Under the pieces are notes generated by a model, which was given only the letters and a program-made list of their open reading frames with translations, was not told where the DNA came from and made no database searches. This document shows, piece by piece, positions 42,337 to 50,458 of a DNA stretch of 64,000 bases. The position numbers and the translations under genes were made by a program. Source of the DNA: Kaistia soli DSM 19436 (GTDB taxonomy: Bacteria > Pseudomonadota > Alphaproteobacteria > Rhizobiales > Kaistiaceae); NCBI RefSeq assembly GCF_900129325.1, contig NZ_FQUP01000003.1:186001-250000 (forward strand). The letters are read 5' to 3'. Each line of letters begins with the position of its first letter. The first letter of the stretch is position 1.

Positions 42337-43062
42337 ATGACAGCGCGCGACGCCATCGCCGAAAGCCATCCAGACGACGCCACTCCTCTACGTGGACGAG
42401 GCAGCACGCTTTCCGAGGACCTCCGCTCCGCGCTGGAGGAAATGATCGTCTCCGGTCAGTTGCAGCCTGGCACTCGGCTCGACGAAGCCGAGATCGCAGC
42501 GCGATTCAAAGTGTCGCGAACCCCCGTGCGTGAGGCGCTCAAGGCGCTGATCGCCACCGGCCTCGTCGAAGTTAAGAGTCGACAGGGCGTGACCGTCGCG
42601 ACGATTTCAATCCCGATCCTGCTCGAGATGTTCGAGATGATGGCCGCGCTCGAAGGCCTCTGTGCGAAGCTCGCCGCCCGGCGCGCCACGACTTCAGAAA
42701 AGGCCAATCTTCGCGCCATCCATGGCCGGTTGATCGAGGCGCTGGATGCCAGCGAGCCAGAACGCTTCTATGCGATCAACCATGCTTTCCATGACGCACT
42801 CTATGATGCGGCGCATACGCATTTCCTCGCCGGCCAGACGCGCCAGCTTCGACGCCGTGTGGCCGCTTATCGCCGCCACGTCACGCATCAGCCCGGCCGG
42901 ATGGCAGCGACGATCGGCGAACACGCCCGCATCCTCGAAGCGATCGAGCATGCCGATGCCGAGCGTGCCTTCCGCGCCGCCAGCGAGCATGTCAACTTGC
43001 TCGGCGACGACATGGCGGACTTCATCTCCTCACTGCCAGCAGCCCTGACGCAGCAGTCCTGA
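42337..43062 (+). CDS. GntR-family transcriptional regulator, FadR/FCD subfamily
   Basis: Regulator of 241 residues. Winged helix-turn-helix at about 25-90 (LRSALEEMIVSGQLQPGTRL, then FKVSRTPVREALKALIATGLVEV), followed by an all-helical FCD ligand domain with the metal histidines (FYAINHAFHDALYDAAH, and HARILEAIEHADAERAFRAASEHV near the end). FCD regulators sense carboxylic or hydroxy acids. Located between the transport operon and the ECF block; it most probably controls both divergent catabolic operons through the TTGCATACA-like sites. Confidence 0.92.
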   Translation: MTARDAIAESHPDDATPLRGRGSTLSEDLRSALEEMIVSGQLQPGTRLDEAEIAARFKVSRTPVREALKALIATGLVEVKSRQGVTVATISIPILLEMFEMMAALEGLCAKLAARRATTSEKANLRAIHGRLIEALDASEPERFYAINHAFHDALYDAAHTHFLAGQTRQLRRRVAAYRRHVTHQPGRMAATIGEHARILEAIEHADAERAFRAASEHVNLLGDDMADFISSLPAALTQQS

Positions 43063-43140
43063 GACGCACAATGACCGGCGACAGCAATTCGGCCGGACGC
43101 CCTTGGAAGCTGCGGCCAAGACAACCTCGCAGCCGGATTT

Positions 43141-43971
43141 TCATCCGAGGCGCTCCACGAGAATATTCCGCAGCAGAGCGTTGAATTCGCTTGGATTCTC
43201 TAGCATGGGGAAATGCCCCACGTCTTCCATGAGGCGGACGTCCAGTCCGGCAAGCTCGATGAGTTCGTTGCGCCGGGCGAGCATGGCCGAGTTGATCGTC
43301 GTCACAGGCACCGGACAGAGATCCCACCGGGGCACAATGTCCCAGGCGAGCAAAGCCTCGAGAACGCCGAGTGCCGCCTTCGGATTCGTCGCGGCCATGG
43401 CATCGCCAATCCAGTCGATGAGGCCGGCCCCGGCGCCGTCTGCGGTGATCGCAGCGATCATCCCGCGCATCGTGTCTTTGAAACTAGCTTCAAACATGGC
43501 CCGCCGCGCAGCGATTTCCGCCGCCGGCCGAGCCGCATAGAAGCCGGCTTCCGTAAACGTATCGACGCCGATCAGGGCGCGACAACGCGGGCCAAGCTGC
43601 ACCGCTGCTTCGAGCGCGACGGCGCCTCCCATAGAATGTCCGACGAGGACGACGTCTGATCCGATCCAGTCCGCAACTGCGGCAATGTCGGAGCCGAATT
43701 CAGCCATGGACCAGTGGCCCGACGGCCTCGTTGGTTCGGCCAGTCCATGACCCGGCAAGTCAATCGTGACGACGCGATAATCGCGCGCCAGATGTGCCGC
43801 CTGCTGGTCCCAGAATGCCGCGCTGCAGCTCCAGCCGTGCACGAGGATGATAACGGGCCCTGCGCTGCCGTAGAGCGTGACAGGGATCGGTGCGCCGTCC
43901 TCGGCGACGACGACTGTGGAAACTGAATTTCCAGAAGAAGTCGCCATGGAGGCAACCGGATTGCGTGACAT
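43141..43971 (-). CDS. Alpha/beta-fold hydrolase
   Basis: Protein of 276 residues. Oxyanion HGWSCSAAFWDQQ, then DLPGHGLAEPTRPSGHWSM, nucleophile Ser in GHSMGGAVAL near 115, and catalytic His in DVGHFPMLENPSEF near 255. The closest general types are cyclic-ester, amide or C-C bond hydrolases with ring-opened substrates. Starts considered: ATG 43971 (used), ATG 43947 and TTG 43980. Convergent with GntR and divergent from the PPC/ECF operon, so it shares the control region that holds TTGCATACA at 44110. Confidence 0.87.
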   Translation of the reverse strand: MSRNPVASMATSSGNSVSTVVVAEDGAPIPVTLYGSAGPVIILVHGWSCSAAFWDQQAAHLARDYRVVTIDLPGHGLAEPTRPSGHWSMAEFGSDIAAVADWIGSDVVLVGHSMGGAVALEAAVQLGPRCRALIGVDTFTEAGFYAARPAAEIAARRAMFEASFKDTMRGMIAAITADGAGAGLIDWIGDAMAATNPKAALGVLEALLAWDIVPRWDLCPVPVTTINSAMLARRNELIELAGLDVRLMEDVGHFPMLENPSEFNALLRNILVERLG

Positions 43972-44109
43972 GCCAGCCAACCACTGATCCTATCGAGCTG
44001 CCGAGCTTAAGCACGGCGGCCGCCCACATCATGCTCAAAGCGACGGCACGCGGAGACTGCTATTTCCGCATGCAGCGACCTTGACCATGCTTATGCGGAT
44101 AACGAATAG

Positions 44110-44118
44110 TTGCATACA
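44110..44118. promoter_or_regulatory. TTGCATACA site before the PPC/ECF operon
   Basis: Exactly the same nine bases as at 38032-38040. It lies about 29-37 bases before the ATG at 44147, in the gap between the divergent hydrolase and PPC genes. ACTGCAT at 44122-44128 is a second half-site one helical turn away. Confidence 0.5.
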
Positions 44119-44146
44119 GAAACTGCATCTGCGTGGACATGAGATC

Positions 44147-44584
44147 ATGACAGAATCCGCCGTGCCGGCCCCTCTCGTCAGCGGCGGACGCTTCTTCGCC
44201 ATGCGACTGAAGCCTGGCGAGGATGTCCTCGACACGCTCCAGGCCTTCGTCGCGGCGAACGACCTGAAAGCTGTCGGCATCGTCACCAGCGTCGGCAGCC
44301 TGACGCATGCAATGATCCGCTACGCGGCCCGTCCGGTGGGCGCACTCCGCGAAGGTTTGTTCGAGATCGTCTCGCTCATTGGCACGATCGAGCCTACCGG
44401 CTGCCATGTTCACATCTCCTGCTCGGACGAGAACGGCGACATGTTCGGTGGCCACATGCTGTCCGGGTGCCTTGTGCGCACGACTTGCGAAGTGGTGCTC
44501 GTCGATCTGACCGACATGGCTTTCGGTCGCGAGTATTGCCCCCTCTCGACGTGGGATGAACTCGTCATCTCGCCACGGTCCTGA
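44147..44584 (+). CDS. PPC/DUF296 domain protein
   Basis: Protein of 145 residues from the ATG at 44147 (an earlier in-frame ATG at 44081 would include the putative operator). It is the stand-alone PPC fold (RFFAMRLKPGEDVLDTLQAF, GIVTSVGSLTHAMIRYA) with the metal-binding histidine set GCHVHISCSDENGDMFGGHML. Archaeal and bacterial members bind zinc as trimers and their role is unclear. It directly precedes the ECF transporter genes by 19 bases, so it probably helps to handle the same ligand. Confidence 0.85.
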   Translation: MTESAVPAPLVSGGRFFAMRLKPGEDVLDTLQAFVAANDLKAVGIVTSVGSLTHAMIRYAARPVGALREGLFEIVSLIGTIEPTGCHVHISCSDENGDMFGGHMLSGCLVRTTCEVVLVDLTDMAFGREYCPLSTWDELVISPRS

Positions 44585-44603
44585 CAACAGAGCTGAGGAA
44601 CGG

Positions 44604-45179
44604 ATGATGAAGTTCGACACACGAACCCTGATCTTGATGGCGGCTGCCGTCGTCATCAACATAATCGGCGGCCAGATCGCCCACTTTCTCAAACTTCCCC
44701 TCTATCTGGACTCGATCGGTACGATCCTGGTCGCAATCCTTGCGGGCCCGCTGGCCGGCGGCATCACCGGGCTCGTCACCAATCTTGTCTGGGGCCTGAT
44801 CCTTAATCCTGTCGCGGCCGCCTTTGCGCCGGTCGCTCTGGTCATCGGTGTTGTCGCGGGATTGCTCGCTCGCGCCGGCTGGTTCCGGACCTGGTGGCAG
44901 GCCACGATCTCGGGCGCCATCGTTGCCGTGCCAAGCACGATCGTGGCGGTACCGATCATCGTCTACATGTTCGGCGGCGTCACTGGCGGCGGCCCCGATT
45001 TTGCGGCAGCCTATCTTCTGGCAGTCGGGCAATCGCTGGTTCAGTCGGTGGCATTCTCCAATCTCGGCATCAATATCGCCGACAAGGCCGTGACGGCGCT
45101 GATCGCCTGGATCGTCGCCAGCCGCCTGCCGCTGCGCCTGACGAGCAATTTCGGTTTCTTCGAACATTCGAGGGTGTGA
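44604..45179 (+). CDS. ECF transporter substrate-specific (S) component
   Basis: Membrane protein of 191 residues with six helices. The S-component arrangement is seen: LKLPLYLDSIGTILVAILAG, then GGITGLVTNLVWGLILNP and a late AVGQSLVQSVAFSNLGINIADK. The small-residue motif in helix 1 for docking to EcfT is plausible (AAAVVINIIGG). GAGGAA lies before the ATG at 44604. The vitamin or base bound cannot be read from the sequence; other S proteins of this broad type carry pyrimidines, queuosine precursors or cobalamin intermediates. Confidence 0.87.
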   Translation: MMKFDTRTLILMAAAVVINIIGGQIAHFLKLPLYLDSIGTILVAILAGPLAGGITGLVTNLVWGLILNPVAAAFAPVALVIGVVAGLLARAGWFRTWWQATISGAIVAVPSTIVAVPIIVYMFGGVTGGGPDFAAAYLLAVGQSLVQSVAFSNLGINIADKAVTALIAWIVASRLPLRLTSNFGFFEHSRV

Positions 45180-45183
45180 GACG

Positions 45184-45978
45184 GTGGCAAGCGGGAGCAA
45201 ACAGGAAGCCGGCAAGCAGAGTCTTCTGTTCACGCCTGGCGAGAGCCTGCTCCACAAGGCCAATCCCCTGACATCGTTGGTGATCATGCTCTGGATGATC
45301 TCGGCCGCGGCGGTGTTGCCGACGGCCGGGACCGCGATCCTCGTCCTCGCAGCCATCACGGTTTCGATGGCGACCGGCGTCGGCAAGCGATCGGTCAAAC
45401 GGCTGCTCATCACCATGACGCCGATCGGCGTCGCGCTCATCGTGGTGCATGGGCTGCTCATCGAACGGCCCGACCAGACCGACCTCGGCCTCGTCGCGAT
45501 CAGTCCTGATGGCCTCGACTACGCCCTCAAGGTGTTCATGCGGGTGGCGGCGATGCTGATGGCGACGCTGCTCTTCGTGACAACGACGCATCCATCGGAA
45601 ATGCTGAAGGCGCTCGACCAGCGCGGCGTGCCGCCCGGCGTCGGCTATCTGGTGGCGAGCCCGCTGCTGCTGATCGAGCCGTTCTCGGACCGTGCCAAGG
45701 CGATCCGGGACGCGCAACGTGTGCGAGGGCTCGACCTCACCGGCTCATGGAAGGCACGCATCATCGCCCTCCCCATATTGCTGATGCCGCTGATCACGCT
45801 GGCCCTTTCCGATCTCGACCAGCGTGCATCGATCCTTTCGGGACGGGCTTTCCGCGCCTTTCCCCGGCGCACCGTCATCAACGCGCCGCACGATTCGACC
45901 TTTCAGGTCTGGTTTCGTCGCATTCTGGTCGCGGTCGCCGTTCTCCAACTCGGGATTCCCTTGCTGTGGCACTTCTAG
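45184..45978 (+). CDS. ecfT: ECF transporter transmembrane (T) component
   Basis: Protein of 264 residues starting with GTG at 45184. Several helices (LTSLVIMLWMISAAAVLP, LLITMTPIGVALIVVHGLLI) and the two cytosolic coupling helices with the family X-R-X signatures: RDAQRVRGLDLTG and, later, ILSGRAFRAF. These bind the two ATPases. Overlaps the first ATPase gene by 13 bases. Confidence 0.88.
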   Translation: MASGSKQEAGKQSLLFTPGESLLHKANPLTSLVIMLWMISAAAVLPTAGTAILVLAAITVSMATGVGKRSVKRLLITMTPIGVALIVVHGLLIERPDQTDLGLVAISPDGLDYALKVFMRVAAMLMATLLFVTTTHPSEMLKALDQRGVPPGVGYLVASPLLLIEPFSDRAKAIRDAQRVRGLDLTGSWKARIIALPILLMPLITLALSDLDQRASILSGRAFRAFPRRTVINAPHDSTFQVWFRRILVAVAVLQLGIPLLWHF

Positions 45979-46817
45979 AAGTCCACGACCTCGCCTTTCG
46001 CTTCCCGCGCGCGGAGAAGCTGGTCCTCGACGGCGTCTCTTTCTCGGTCGAGCGCGGCGAGCGGGTCGCGATCCTATCGCCGAACGCCGGTGGCAAGACG
46101 ACGCTAGCCCGATGGCTGGCCGGACTGCTTCCCGACGGGGTCCTGAAGGCCGAACGCGGCCATGTCAGCATGGACGGCAAGGATTGGACGGAGTGGCATA
46201 TCGCCGAGCGATCGTCAGCGATCCAATATGTCGGGCAGGTCCCCTCGCAGCAGATGACCGGCTGCGCCTTCACGGTGTTCGAGGAGATCGCCTTCGGACC
46301 GTGCAATCTGGCTCTGCCGGAGGCCGAGGTTCGGGCCCGGGTCGACGAGGCGATGACGGTCTGCAACCTGCGCCATCTCGTTGATCGCGATCCCTTCACC
46401 CTCTCGGGCGGCGAGCAACAGAGGCTTTCGATCGCGGCAGCCCTCGCCATGAAGCCGCAAGTGCTCATCCTCGACGAGCCGACCTCCAATCTCGATCCAG
46501 AATCACGCGACGATCTCCTTGCACAGCTGGAACTCTTGCCGGGTGAACTGACCATCGTCGTGCTTGAGGTGGCGCTTCGGCCATCTTTGGCTCTCGCCGA
46601 CCGCTTCCTTCTGCTCGACGAAGGTCGGATTGCCGTCGATGGTCCGGCAATTGATGTGCTGACACACCCACGCTGCATCGAAACGCTCGGCATGACGGCG
46701 ATCACGGAGGCAGGCCGGCGTATTCAGAATGCCGGCGGCTGGGCGGAGGGGCGGCCTCTGCCCCTGACACTCGCCGACGCGCTCCAGACCCTGCAGGTGC
46801 CCGATGCTGTCCGTTGA
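45966..46817 (+). CDS. ECF transporter ATPase with degenerate ATP site and intact signature
   Basis: ATPase of 283 residues, GTG start at 45966 within the end of the T gene. Its signature LSGGEQQR (146-153) and Walker B LILDEP (Asp170, Glu171) are normal. The Walker A reads SPNAGGKT with Ser38 for the usual first Gly, and the H-loop His is missing (VVLEVALRP where a THD motif belongs). Thus its own nucleotide site looks impaired while it can still complete the partner's site. Partner overlaps by 14 bases at the 3' end. Confidence 0.88.
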   Translation: MALLEVHDLAFRFPRAEKLVLDGVSFSVERGERVAILSPNAGGKTTLARWLAGLLPDGVLKAERGHVSMDGKDWTEWHIAERSSAIQYVGQVPSQQMTGCAFTVFEEIAFGPCNLALPEAEVRARVDEAMTVCNLRHLVDRDPFTLSGGEQQRLSIAAALAMKPQVLILDEPTSNLDPESRDDLLAQLELLPGELTIVVLEVALRPSLALADRFLLLDEGRIAVDGPAIDVLTHPRCIETLGMTAITEAGRRIQNAGGWAEGRPLPLTLADALQTLQVPDAVR

Positions 46818-47607
46818 CGACGTTACCTTTTCCTATGTCGCGGGTGCGCCTGTCCTGGCCGACATCGACTTCAAAGTCGCGTCCGGCGAAGTGGTGGCAA
46901 TCGTAGGGCGCAACGGCGCCGGCAAAAGCACGCTGCTGCGCCTCCTGAACGGGCTTTTCCAACCCGAGAGCGGCGCGATCATCGTTGCCGGCAACGCGAC
47001 TTCTGATACGCCGGTGCACATTCTCGCCCGATCGATCGGCACGGTGTTCCAGGCGCCGGAACAGCAGATCTTCAATCCACGGGTCCGCGATGAAATCGCC
47101 TTCGGCCCCAAGCAGCTTGGCCTTACGGGCGCGACGCTCGAGGCGCGCATCGCCGAGGTACTGGAGCGCATCGGTCTCGCGTCAGAAGCGGACGCGCATC
47201 CGCTTGACCTCGACCAGTCTGCCCGGCGCATGGTTGCGATCGGCTCCGTGCTGGCGATGCAGCCGCCGATCCTCTTGCTCGACGAGGCCCAGCGGGGACT
47301 CGACAAAACGGCGATCACGCGGCTTTCCACGATCATCGAGACTGAAAAAGCCCGCGGCACGGCCGTGATCCTCGTCTGTCACGATATGGATTTCGTGGCC
47401 CGGCAGGCGGACCGCGTGCTGGGGCTCGCCCGTGGCCGGCTCGCGGCCAATCTGCCGACAAAAGCATTCTTCACCGACAAGGCTCTGACCGCGTCGATCG
47501 GAGTCGAGGTGCCGGATGTGCTCGCGCTTTCGGAAGCGCTCGCGCTGCCTCCGACTTTGACACCGGCGGCATTCGCCGACGCCTATATGGCGCGTGAGCG
47601 GACTTGA
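46804..47607 (+). CDS. ECF transporter ATPase with intact ATP site and degenerate signature
   Basis: ATPase of 267 residues. Walker A GRNGAGKS (35-42), Q-loop FQAPEQQIF, Walker B LLLDEAQRGLD and H-loop His193 (VCHDMD) are intact. The ABC signature is lost: in place of LSGGQ the aligned residues are DLDQS (135-139, in HPLDLDQSARRMVAIG). Paired with the preceding ATPase this gives one consensus composite site and one doubly degenerate site. Last gene of the ECF operon. Confidence 0.88.
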   Translation: MLSVDDVTFSYVAGAPVLADIDFKVASGEVVAIVGRNGAGKSTLLRLLNGLFQPESGAIIVAGNATSDTPVHILARSIGTVFQAPEQQIFNPRVRDEIAFGPKQLGLTGATLEARIAEVLERIGLASEADAHPLDLDQSARRMVAIGSVLAMQPPILLLDEAQRGLDKTAITRLSTIIETEKARGTAVILVCHDMDFVARQADRVLGLARGRLAANLPTKAFFTDKALTASIGVEVPDVLALSEALALPPTLTPAAFADAYMARERT

Positions 47608-47636
47608 CGCCGCGTGGTACGGGCGACTAGCTTTTG

Positions 47637-47649
47637 CGATGCAGCATCG
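47637..47649. promoter_or_regulatory. Inverted repeat CGATG-CAG-CATCG before the HpaB operon
   Basis: Five-base perfect arms with a three-base spacer in the 164-base gap between ecfA and the monooxygenase gene. TTGACG at 47604-47609 with CTAGCT 17 bases on could be a weak promoter, placing the repeat just downstream of it. Operator role is a guess. Confidence 0.3.
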
Positions 47650-47771
47650 AACCCGAGAATGGGCGATGCCGCGATGATCGCGACACTTCGACAGTTTAAT
47701 TCAAATCGTCTCCCGATTGCGAAGGGCATGAAGCCTGGCGTCGGCATCCAGCTTGGAAAGCAGGATCCGCC

Positions 47772-49250
47772 ATGGTGAAAGACGGCAAGCAGCATCTCGC
47801 AAGCCTCCGCGACAGCCGCACGATCTATATCGACGGGCGCAAGGTTGCCGATGTGACCACAGACCCGGCCTTCGCGAATGCCGTCGCGACGTCGGCCGCA
47901 TTTTATGACTATCAGGCCGCGCCGGAAAACATCGAAGCGATGACCTTTCGCTCGCCGACTTCAGGCGACCAGGTCAGCCGCGCATGGCATCTGCCGCGCA
48001 ATCATCGCGAACTCGTGGAGCGGCGGGAGGCGCTGACGCGCTGGGCCGAGATGACCTGCGGCATGGTGGGCCGCTCGCCGGATCACGTCGCTTCAACGCT
48101 CGCCGGCTTCCGCATGGGCTTGCCAGCATTCCGCGACTACGATCCGGCCCGGGCCAGCGCGGTCGAATCCTATTTCGACTATGCGCGCGACAACGACCTC
48201 TATCTCTCTTACGTCATCATCAACCCGCAGTCCGACAAGGCGAAGTCGGCGAGCGGCCAGCCTGACGCGCATCTCGTCGCGTCGATCGTCGACGAGGATG
48301 CCGCCGGCATCACGATCCGCGGCGCCAAGATGCTAGCAACGAGTGGCATCATGGCCAATGAGATCATGGTCTCGGGCTTCAACGCGCTGCAGGCCGGCGA
48401 CGAGGCCTATGCCTTCACGGCGGTACTGCCCATCGGTGCCAAGGGCCTGACGCTGATGTCGCGGCGCAGCTACGAGCAGGCTGCAACGTCTGAATTCGAT
48501 TATCCGCTGTCGACCCGCTTCGACGAGAACGACGCGGTGGTCTATTTCGATGACGTGAAGATCCCCTGGGATCACGTCTTCGTCTACAAGGACCTCAAGA
48601 TGGCCCAGGCGCAGTGGCACGACAGCCGCGCGCATGTGATGCAGAACTACCAGTGCATGATCCGGCTGATGGTGAAGCTGAAATTCCTGCTCGGCATCAC
48701 ACGCAAGATCGCCGAGACCAACAACATCATCAACTATCCGCAGGTTCGCGAGACGCTTGGCCTCGTCGCGGCCAAGGTCAACAATATCGAGGCGCTGGTC
48801 GTCGCCATGGAGGCGACAGGCGAGCACTTCAACGGCTATTATGTGCCGAACCGCACGATCCTCTGCACCGCGCAGGTCATCGCGCAGACGACCTATCCCG
48901 AGGTGGTCGAAGCGCTGCGCACGCTTTCGGGCGGCGGCATGATCATGGTGCCCTCCTCCTTTGCTGACTTCGAGACGCCGGAGACCCGCGCGATCATCGA
49001 AAAGACGCAGCGTTCCATCGTCACCAACTCCGAAGGGCGCGTGAAGCTGATGAAGCTCGCCTGGGATGCCGTCGGCTCGGAGTTCGGCTCGCGCCATCTA
49101 CAGTATGAGATGTTCTATTCAGGCCCGACTTTCGTCACGCGCGGCAACTCGTTCCGCTTCTTCGACTGGGATGGCGTGAAAGGCACGGTCGACGGTTTCA
49201 TGGAAACCTATGGGCTACCGGCGCCGGGCCTTCGCTCGGCCGCAGAGTGA
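47772..49250 (+). CDS. FADH2-dependent monooxygenase, HpaB family
   Basis: Large component of a two-component aromatic hydroxylase, 492 residues. HpaB features are seen across the chain: an N-terminal helical region with PRNHRELVERREALTRWAE, the FAD segment (MLATSGIMANEIMVSG), VYFDDVKIPWDHVFVYKD and a C-terminal bundle with GGGMIMVPSSFADFETPE. It uses reduced FAD from a partner, surely the flavin reductase at 52877 in the same operon. HpaB relatives hydroxylate phenols, chlorophenols and hydroxypyridines. Substrate here is unknown but the amide hydrolases that follow suggest a nitrogen ring. Confidence 0.93.
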   Translation: MVKDGKQHLASLRDSRTIYIDGRKVADVTTDPAFANAVATSAAFYDYQAAPENIEAMTFRSPTSGDQVSRAWHLPRNHRELVERREALTRWAEMTCGMVGRSPDHVASTLAGFRMGLPAFRDYDPARASAVESYFDYARDNDLYLSYVIINPQSDKAKSASGQPDAHLVASIVDEDAAGITIRGAKMLATSGIMANEIMVSGFNALQAGDEAYAFTAVLPIGAKGLTLMSRRSYEQAATSEFDYPLSTRFDENDAVVYFDDVKIPWDHVFVYKDLKMAQAQWHDSRAHVMQNYQCMIRLMVKLKFLLGITRKIAETNNIINYPQVRETLGLVAAKVNNIEALVVAMEATGEHFNGYYVPNRTILCTAQVIAQTTYPEVVEALRTLSGGGMIMVPSSFADFETPETRAIIEKTQRSIVTNSEGRVKLMKLAWDAVGSEFGSRHLQYEMFYSGPTFVTRGNSFRFFDWDGVKGTVDGFMETYGLPAPGLRSAAE

Positions 49251-49255
49251 CGGCG

Positions 49256-50458
49256 ATGGATGTGCCCGAACGGCCTTCCCGCGAGGCGATCGAACGCCTC
49301 GCCTTTGTCGATCACGGCCGTGACAGCCTTTTGCTGACCGGAGAGGGACCGCTGGCGGGGCTCTCCTTCGCGGTGAAGGATCTGATCGACGTTGCGGGCT
49401 ATCGATCGGCCTGGGGCAATCCCGACCGGCTCCGCGATGCTCCTCCGGCCATAGCAACCGCGCCTTCGGTGCTGGTCCCGCTGATGGCCGGCGCGCGCAT
49501 GGCCGGAAAGACCGCGACGGACGAGCTGGCCTGCGGCATGTTCGGGATGAACCCGCATTTCGGCATCCCGATCAACCCAGCGGCTCCGGATCGCGTGCCG
49601 GGCGGGTCGTCGAGCGGCTCGGCCTCTGCCGTCGCGGCGGGCCTCGTCGATTTCGCCCTCGGCTCCGATACCGGCGGCTCGATTCGTGCGCCGGCGAGTT
49701 TCTGTGGCCTTTACGGGCTCCGGACGACTTTTGGTCGCGTCTCGGTCGCCGGCGTGATGCCAATGGCGCCGAGCTTCGATACGGTCGGATGGCTCACGCG
49801 CAACATCGCGATGATGAAGCGCGTCAGTGCCTGTTATTTCGGTCCGATCGGGCCGGCGGCGGCGCCGCGGCTGATGGTCGCCCGTGATGCGTTCGATATC
49901 CCGGAGCACGGGATCGGCGCTGCGCTGCTGCCGATCGCGAAGAGCCTCGGCGCCTCGACCGAGATCACGCTTTACGAGGAAGGGGTCGAGCACTGGCTGG
50001 AAACCTTCCGCCCGCTGCAACTGCATGACCTGTATGCAACGCTCGGCGCCTTCGCGACCGAGCCCGGACGACGGCTGTCGCAGGCTGTTGCCGAGCGGTT
50101 CGCGCTCGCCTCGACGGTCAAAGCTGAGGACGTCGCCAAAGCGATACCGAATCGCGAGGCCTTGACCGACCGGCTCGTCGCCCTGCTCGGCGACGACGGC
50201 ATCATCGTCCTGCCGACGGTGCATGACCTCCCGCCCCGGCGCGATGCGCCTGTCACGGCTCAGATCGCCTTTCGCGAGAAGACTCTCGCCCTCACGGCCG
50301 TCGCCAGCCTCACTCGGTTACCGCAACTCGCAATCCCCGCGACGACGTTCGAAGGTTGTCCGGTCGGCCTGTCGCTGATCGGCGGCCCTCGCAGCGAGAA
50401 GCGCCTGATCGCCTTTGCCGACACTTTGGGTGACCTGACGCGCAAGGCTGCGGCATGA
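49256..50458 (+). CDS. Amidase-signature amidohydrolase (AtzE/GatA-like)
   Basis: Protein of 400 residues. Triad Lys41 (FAVKDLID), cis-Ser around 118-120 (GGSSSGSA) and Ser142 (SDTGGSIRAPAS). Shorter than the amidase at 36433 and more like the 1-carboxybiuret/indole-acetamide group with the N-terminal AVKDLIDVAGYRSAWGNPD. Start: ATG at 49256; a GTG at 49247 overlapping the HpaB stop is equally possible. Coupled by four bases to the deacetylase gene. Confidence 0.9.
   Translation: MDVPERPSREAIERLAFVDHGRDSLLLTGEGPLAGLSFAVKDLIDVAGYRSAWGNPDRLRDAPPAIATAPSVLVPLMAGARMAGKTATDELACGMFGMNPHFGIPINPAAPDRVPGGSSSGSASAVAAGLVDFALGSDTGGSIRAPASFCGLYGLRTTFGRVSVAGVMPMAPSFDTVGWLTRNIAMMKRVSACYFGPIGPAAAPRLMVARDAFDIPEHGIGAALLPIAKSLGASTEITLYEEGVEHWLETFRPLQLHDLYATLGAFATEPGRRLSQAVAERFALASTVKAEDVAKAIPNREALTDRLVALLGDDGIIVLPTVHDLPPRRDAPVTAQIAFREKTLALTAVASLTRLPQLAIPATTFEGCPVGLSLIGGPRSEKRLIAFADTLGDLTRKAAA

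Noticed and set aside
43972-44146. Riboswitch before the PPC/ECF operon
   Set aside because: The gap is short and no conserved aptamer pairing or vitamin-box pattern was seen; the TTGCATACA site explains regulation better.
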